Shown here in pieces: positions 15,697-20,039 of a stretch of DNA of 20,039 nucleotides. The notes beneath the pieces are model-generated. The model saw only the letters and a list, made by a program, of their open reading frames with translations, did no database searches and was not told where the DNA came from. This stretch comes from Paraphysomonas bandaiensis (taxonomy: Eukaryota > Chrysophyceae), in contig CBFFRP010000117.1 of assembly GCA_965644295.1 (NCBI GenBank), positions 1 to 20,039 of the forward strand. The letters run 5' to 3'. Numbering within the stretch: position 1 is the stretch's first letter; every line of letters begins with the position of its first letter. The position numbers and the translations under genes are program-made.

Positions 15697-17475
15697 ATGT
15701 CTCTATTGAAACTGTGGCTGAGTCACATCAGTGTGCCCAGGGCCTTTTACACTCCCTTACTGCTGCATTTTGTTGACCACCACGCTTCCGACAAATTACC
15801 TGTCACACCATGTTGTACACGCTCCAAGCCCCCCTGCCTGGCCTTGCAACCTTCACCCTACTCAACTACTTCAGTTAAACCACGTGCCTGCACCAATGCA
15901 GCGCTGACCGCACCTACGTGCTATCCCCTCAGCAGACAACTTCGTCTCACCCATCGCTTTCTACGGCTACAACCTCTCAGAACATGGCTCGTGCGAGCAG
16001 GCTCACGAAAACGACCCCCATGGACCCCCTATGCAATCACTGAATACTCTCGATCCCTCTCAACTGTGCAACAGGGCTGCCTTCTGCCGCCCACTCAACC
16101 CAACCCAACATGGTTTGTCTGTGGTCCATCCACCCAGCAGGCTACCCCCTCACCCTGTTCACCTATCACCCCCACAGCCCATCCATCTCATTGGATAGAC
16201 ACTGTATTCCGCATACGGTATACTCGACTACTGTACTACTGTGTCCTACAGGATGTATACCATTCCGTGTATACCTCTACTGCTGTTGGACACATCACCA
16301 TGTCCATGTACCTGTCTACCTGTACTGTTGGACACATCACCATGTCCATGTACCTGTCTACCTGTACTGTTGGACACATCACCAGCTCTCTCTCACTGTC
16401 CAACACACTCATAACACCACTGCAGTGTCATACACACACACAGTACACTCTACCTCCTCCTAGAAAACCCCCAGACAAACTATCGCCTCTCCCTTACTGG
16501 GCGTATTGGTCCACCCACTATTCCTCCTTCCTTCCACAAACTCAATTCCTTCCATCTTATGATGTGTTTTGCTCCAACGATCACTTCTTCCTGGACACCA
16601 AATACCCGGTGGAGTTGGAACTACACGCGCTACTCGAGAGAATTCCTGACTTCGTCATCATGCGTCTCCAAAATGTGTTGCAATGTCATTCCAAGGGAAT
16701 GCAAGGAGTCCACCGTGCCAGGTCCATCAACCATCCCTCCCACGCCCTTCAGGGGAAGGAATTCTCCTCCGATAACAGCGGTGACGGACCTAGCAAATCC
16801 ACCCACACATTACCCTTATCCACTAAGGATGCCACCACACCGTATGCAACGTTATTTGACTATTTCCCAGTCAAACGGAAGCCACCTACCACCAACCCTA
16901 CTCAACTGAACACCATGGGAACTCCAGCATTAGCCCCAGACGGCCCATCCTCACTCTCCACTACCACTCCTGACCTCAGGCCGGATGTACTGCCCAAGGA
17001 TATTGCCACATACCCCCTACACTACACAGAGGGCCGGGGTCACACGCCCTTTCACTCCGATCTGCTGAACAACTGGGTTAGATATGATGAAACCCAAACC
17101 ATTGCTGCCTCCCCACAGGGAAACCTTTTAAAAGAAATATACGCACACATGCTATCCCCTGCCTGTTTAGACATATGGGAAGGATTCATAGCCAAGGCTT
17201 CCAGGACGGACAACTATGATCTCATGATATCATTCACGCTACCAGAGCACAAATTGGACACCACGCACAGCGCCCTACTAGTTGCCCAGCATCTCGCGAA
17301 TGGCAACAAACCCTGGGCAGACTCCACTCATGTTGTATCTAGGCATGTGCGGACCCTTTGCCTGACACATCTGGAACTAGGTGCACTCAGGACCCTAATT
17401 CAGAATGCTGAGCCCCCTCCAAAACCAATGGAGACCCATCCCAAAGGGAGACCCCCAGATCAAAAGCGCCGGTGA
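15697..17475 (+). CDS. ORF1-like protein of LINE-derived element (592 codons)
   Basis: Open from 15697 to TGA 17473-17475; the true start may be later, since the first 280 codons are Pro/Thr/Ser/Cys-rich and include minisatellite-encoded repeats. From about residue 285 the frame looks like ordinary protein: LDTKYPVELELHALLERIPD near 303, a basic motif TLFDYFPVKRK near 387 resembling a PCNA-binding (PIP) box but lacking its Gln, then a helical domain (about 470-580) rich in Leu and His, and a basic tail KGRPPDQKRR. I recognise no family. ORF1 identity rests on position before the LINE 3' tail and on the shared KGRPPD end. It could also be a C-rich frame open partly by composition. Confidence 0.4.
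   Translation: MSLLKLWLSHISVPRAFYTPLLLHFVDHHASDKLPVTPCCTRSKPPCLALQPSPYSTTSVKPRACTNAALTAPTCYPLSRQLRLTHRFLRLQPLRTWLVRAGSRKRPPWTPYAITEYSRSLSTVQQGCLLPPTQPNPTWFVCGPSTQQATPSPCSPITPTAHPSHWIDTVFRIRYTRLLYYCVLQDVYHSVYTSTAVGHITMSMYLSTCTVGHITMSMYLSTCTVGHITSSLSLSNTLITPLQCHTHTQYTLPPPRKPPDKLSPLPYWAYWSTHYSSFLPQTQFLPSYDVFCSNDHFFLDTKYPVELELHALLERIPDFVIMRLQNVLQCHSKGMQGVHRARSINHPSHALQGKEFSSDNSGDGPSKSTHTLPLSTKDATTPYATLFDYFPVKRKPPTTNPTQLNTMGTPALAPDGPSSLSTTTPDLRPDVLPKDIATYPLHYTEGRGHTPFHSDLLNNWVRYDETQTIAASPQGNLLKEIYAHMLSPACLDIWEGFIAKASRTDNYDLMISFTLPEHKLDTTHSALLVAQHLANGNKPWADSTHVVSRHVRTLCLTHLELGALRTLIQNAEPPPKPMETHPKGRPPDQKRR
16285..16383 (+). repeat. 42-bp minisatellite, about 2.4 copies
   Basis: Units 16285-16326 and 16327-16368 are identical, and the first 15 bases recur at 16369-16383. 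Each unit encodes 14 residues (VGHITMSMYLSTCT) in the surrounding frame, so copy-number change keeps the frame. Confidence 0.9.
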
Positions 17476-17529
17476 GTCCACGGACACACGATAAAGGCGA
17501 ATTTCATATCACACAAAAAGAACGGAAGT

Positions 17530-17565
17530 GGTTGCACCTTGGTGCTTGCGGCGACGCACAAGCAG
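17530..17565 (+). repeat. Conserved LINE 3' stem-loop segment, plus copy
   Basis: Matches the minus-strand copy at 13820-13855 in 31 of 36 positions. Can form GCACC-TT-GGTGC and a second stem (TGCTT/AAGCA plus GCG/CGC, two-base bulge) capped by GCGA. It sits about 55 bases after the ORF stop, the position of a LINE 3' UTR recognition hairpin. Confidence 0.55.
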
Positions 17566-17610
17566 CTTTCGTAGCGTTAAATAGTAGGATAAAAGAGTTT
17601 GTATTGATTA

Positions 17611-18137
17611 GTTACGGGTAGTGGTCTAACTAGTATGACTAGCATTCTACTAGCCACTAATTGATGCAAGGTCTCAACGCCTATTGCTAAATAATCAGAC
17701 ATTCACTACTTATCGTCATTCATTCTCACAATACGATTAACAAGACTACAACAGTATACTACAGTAATTTAAATACCTTATAACTACAGCTTTCAATTGT
17801 TCTCATATAGCAGAACTCAACAGTTTAAGCACTAATTATGCTTATCTACGCTTTCTTACTAAGTTCAACTACTAATTATGTCGTTATCTAACATAGTCAA
17901 TGTATATGATAACTGCTTATTTCAATTATGAACAGCATCTTTATATTGTAAACAAACAATATTGCCATATTTTTTATTTACTCAATCACACGCTGAGTAC
18001 TTCCGGCGACTTTACCTCAGCTATGATACACACTTGGGACCTAGTGTTCACAAATGCTGTCAGTCACAGAAATAAAAGGCGTAACTAATTTACACTCAAA
18101 GTCATGCAATTCATATCATCATAACCATATCATACTA
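17611..18137. other. AT-rich intergenic DNA
   Basis: About 530 bases between the LINE tail and the Mpv17-like gene. ACTAATTATG occurs twice (17830, 17869). A 62-codon frame (17900-18088) has no recognisable features. No gene seen; the part next to 18137 is presumably 3' UTR of the minus-strand gene. Confidence 0.5.
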
Positions 18138-18785
18138 CTATTCTATTGTCTTCATGGTATCAAATGTTGGCCACTGGAATCCATCAACATGTGTCAGATA
18201 GCTCAATCCTGAGGCTTCCACTCCTCCAAGTATACATGAAAACACTGGTTGATATCTCACAGAGATATATTTATAGTTGATTGGGGATGCAAGTGTCCAA
18301 AAAGCCACATCTGTATAAAACGTGGGCATTAGATCACGACTTAATCTTGACGGAAGGGCCTTCCGTTGCTCACTACCCTCCACCATCGCAGGAACAACAA
18401 AAAAGCCTAAACATACTGGCATCGCAAGAAATGTATTCTCTATAGCTACTTTCATTGCAACGTAAGCCAATGATCCTTCGGTCAGGTGGCTCATGTGACG
18501 TGCCATAAAACGGTGCAAGAAAGGAAACCACGCCATTGTCAATGGTGCTATGTAGAAAAAACCAGTGACAGCGACACCAAGAGTTCTAAAGATATCTATT
18601 CCAAGTTCACCACACCAAGAACTTATCGCATTATGATTTTTAACGCCCCCATTGAGTACGTCTATTGAGGGACTAGACAACTTTTGAGACACAACATCTC
18701 CCGCTGTCACCACTCCCCCCAGAATAATCCATTCAAGCATCTTCGGAAAACGCTTAAGCATACTATGCCGCTCGACTATGGACAA
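18138..18785 (-). CDS. Mpv17/PMP22-family membrane protein
   Basis: A single uninterrupted 215-codon frame. Family members (Mpv17, PXMP2, Mpv17L, yeast Sym1) are four-helix inner-mitochondrial or peroxisomal membrane proteins thought to form channels. Seen: an N-terminal helix with GDVVSQ (residues 29-34), the DIFRT start of the second segment (64-68) leading to APLTMAWFPFL (80-90), a third helix with EN (116-117) where the family has DQ, and a C-terminal signature FWTLASPINYKYISVRYQ (162-179) aligning with the family W-P-x2-Q-x-INF-x-VP-x3-R. Several signature residues differ (P to T, Q to S, F to Y, VP to IS, R to Q), so it is a divergent member. Length is slightly above the usual 175-200. 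It is divergent from the neighbouring reductase gene with 566 bp between starts. Family call is firm; the specific orthologue is not. Confidence 0.8.
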   Translation of the reverse strand: MSIVERHSMLKRFPKMLEWIILGGVVTAGDVVSQKLSSPSIDVLNGGVKNHNAISSWCGELGIDIFRTLGVAVTGFFYIAPLTMAWFPFLHRFMARHMSHLTEGSLAYVAMKVAIENTFLAMPVCLGFFVVPAMVEGSEQRKALPSRLSRDLMPTFYTDVAFWTLASPINYKYISVRYQPVFSCILGGVEASGLSYLTHVDGFQWPTFDTMKTIE

Positions 18786-19351
18786 AGAAGTGGTCTGGTA
18801 CAGTGTGATCGTACAAAGTATCTTGTACTAAATCATACGGTGATGTCATATGGTTCTCTCACACCACTGATATTGAAGGACCACAACCAAGTCATGTGGT
18901 GTCATAAAAAAACAAGAAATCTTGGAATACCATGGAATACAGGAATACAGGTATACAGAGTACATGTACGTAGTCTACGACGTGTAAAAACGATCCAAAT
19001 GCTATCTGCCTGTGCAAAAGTTCCGGAGTTAAAAGGAATACCGGAATACCTTGAATACCACGAAACATTCATCTCACATACGTATGGCTGTACGTGCTGA
19101 ACTGCTGGGCATGTACAGCAGTGTATATCAGTTCCCTCCAAGCAATTACCTTCTCGAATTCTATTTATAAAAATATAGATCGATTACTTGCACCACACCC
19201 TGGCAAGGTTAGTTAAGAATCGATTGTTCTCTGCTCGAAACTATTTCACTCGATTATTCATGTAGGCCACATCTGCGCCATTAAGTCGGAATGATATATA
19301 TGTGATTTATTTTTAAGACGATTATAGATTATCGGCGAATCTAGACTCATC
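18786..19351. promoter_or_regulatory. Divergent intergenic region, Mpv17-like / methionine synthase reductase
   Basis: 566 bases between two divergently oriented starts, so it must contain both promoters. GGAATAC-type short repeats occur at 18920-18955 and 19030-19060, and a hairpin-like TGCTG...CAGCA at about 19097-19123. No TATA box is convincing. Open frames here (18684-19100 plus, 18902-19141 minus) have no domain and look accidental. Confidence 0.4.
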
Positions 19352-20039
19352 ATGAATACTAGGTAATCTATAAACGGTCACCTCTATTTTGCTGTCTATC
19401 GTTTACTGCTCGTGTACACAGGAACGAAATACTTGTACTCTATGGCTCTCAAACAGGGAATGCAGAGAGTATTGCGGATGAAGTCAACGAAGCATTGGGG
19501 GAGTCTGGCTTCTCTTCCAAGTGCATGACTCTCAACTCCGTGAAATCACTTGACATCAAGTCTATTGCTGACACTATAATTATAGGTATTACATCCCCTG
19601 TTGGGTGTTATGCTAAACATGTCATTGTGTGTAGTGTGTTCAACAACTGGGAATGGAGACGCTCCCGAAAATGCAGATTCCTTTTGGCGGAAAGTCAAGC
19701 GTCGCACTACTCCGAAAGATGCATTCTGCGGGATCAAGTACTGTGTCTTAGCTCTTGGGGATACGAACTATGATAAATTTTGCTACATGGGTAAAGCTAT
19801 CGACAAGCGGTTTTCTGAGCTTGGAGCTTTCCGTGTGATGGATATGCACTGTGCTGATGAGGCGACGAACCTGACTGAAGCAGTGGAGGGCTGGAAGAAG
19901 GAAATGCTTAAAACGATGCAAGGACTCTCTAGTAGACGCGGTGTATCCTCCGTTGAATATGCTGGAGAAGACGACATAGATCCAGAACCAGAAGAGAAGA
20001 CTGCCGGTGTAGGTGATAGTCCTTGTAAGGGAGAATTAG
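19352..20039 (+). CDS. MTRR: Methionine synthase reductase, FMN domain (3' partial, three exons)
   Basis: The protein reactivates cobalamin-dependent methionine synthase by passing electrons from NADPH through FAD and FMN. The window holds only the N-terminal flavodoxin-like FMN domain. Exon 2 (19422-19585) encodes the phosphate-binding LYGSQTGNAESIADEV. Exon 3 (19635 to edge) encodes CSTTGNGDAPENADSFW, then LALGDTNYDKFCYMGKAID and ELGAF with downstream AD and VEGW. The FC-x-x-GK-x-ID pattern after LGD is typical of MTRR rather than P450 reductase or NOS. An acidic linker then starts. Introns 19586-19634 (49 bp) and 19363-19421 (59 bp) have GT-AG ends and restore the frame. The start is inferred: an 11-base first coding exon ATGAATACTAG (19352-19362) joins in frame. 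Identity is confident; the first exon is tentative. Confidence 0.88.
19363..19421 (+). other. Intron 1 of methionine synthase reductase (59 bp, predicted)
   Basis: GTAATC donor, pyrimidine-rich stretch and TACACAG acceptor. Splicing joins the 11-base exon to codon-complete frame (AG plus G gives Arg). Confidence 0.55.
19586..19634 (+). other. Intron 2 of methionine synthase reductase (49 bp)
   Basis: GTATTA donor and GTGTGTAG acceptor. Removal joins III to VCSTTGNG, exactly the conserved strand-loop of the FMN domain, whereas reading through breaks it. Confidence 0.85.

Larger units (their letters stand above)
15690..17610 (+). mobile_element. LINE-derived piece with ORF1-like frame and shared 3' tail, no RT
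   Basis: A long plus-strand ORF is followed after about 50 bases by the same 36-base structured segment as in the minus-strand LINE fragment, then a TAAATAGTAGGATAAAA-like tail. The sense strand is C-rich and G-poor, as in the endonuclease-bearing fragment. No endonuclease or RT is present between ORF and tail. It resembles a half-LINE (ORF1 plus 3' UTR) that would depend on a full LINE for movement. The 5' limit is uncertain. Confidence 0.45.

Noticed and set aside
13786-17610. A single LINE with a 5' inversion (twin priming)
   Set aside because: Twin priming leaves only one 3' end; here both outward ends carry the same 3' tail, so two insertions fit better.
18684-19100. A 138-codon plus-strand ORF
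   Set aside because: Overlaps the start of the Mpv17-like gene in antisense and runs through a repeat-like intergenic region; no domain.
1-20039. CRISPR arrays, tRNA or rRNA genes, prokaryotic operons
   Set aside because: No regularly spaced repeats, no tRNA cloverleaf or rRNA signature seen on either strand; spliced genes and element types are eukaryotic.

Overview
This is a eukaryotic, almost certainly animal, window with short spliced introns, a vitamin B12-pathway gene (methionine synthase reductase) and an Mpv17-family membrane protein gene at its right end. The left 85% is layered transposable elements. Very small introns (49 and 59 bp), compact gene spacing, an AT-rich background and an old-looking Ty3/gypsy element suggest an early-branching marine invertebrate such as a sponge. 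That is inference; no feature proves the species.

Layout. (1) 1-6452: the 3' part of a Ty3/gypsy LTR retrotransposon. It has a Gag-like ORF with a CCCH zinc finger, one in-frame UGA followed by CUAG, then an intact pol in the same frame (retropepsin, RT, RNase H, integrase, GPF plus chromo-like module, extra C-terminal domain), a purine tract and a probable 3' LTR. The 5' LTR lies left of the window. (2) 6453-6941: unassigned DNA with a short minus-strand ORF that stops inside the LTR edge. (3) 6942-13564: a 6.6-kb element bounded by 31-bp inverted repeats (30/31 matching) and a possible 3-bp CTA duplication. It carries two divergent decayed genes: a minus-strand gene of unknown function (7172-10953) and a plus-strand gene with a Cys-rich motif, a Myb/SANT-like domain and coiled coils (11245-13262). 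(4) 7376-9814: a Tc1/mariner-type element (perfect 24-bp inverted repeats, TA duplication) nested in an exon of that minus-strand gene. (5) 13786-15486 and about 15690-17610: two outward-facing LINE-derived pieces, one with endonuclease plus linker (minus), one with an ORF1-like frame (plus). They share a 3'-terminal stem-loop segment although neither has a visible reverse transcriptase. (6) 18138-20039: an Mpv17/PMP22-like gene (minus) divergent from methionine synthase reductase (plus, running off the window).

How they work together. The two cellular genes share a 566-bp divergent intergenic region, but nothing shows a shared pathway. Most of the rest can be read as a nesting history: a two-gene inverted-repeat element was hit by a mariner-like element, while LINE derivatives and an LTR retrotransposon landed on either side. 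The most unusual signals are the Gag-Pol readthrough context, the IFDN replacement of the RT YxDD box, the unidentified two-gene inverted-repeat element, and the shared LINE 3' stem-loop.
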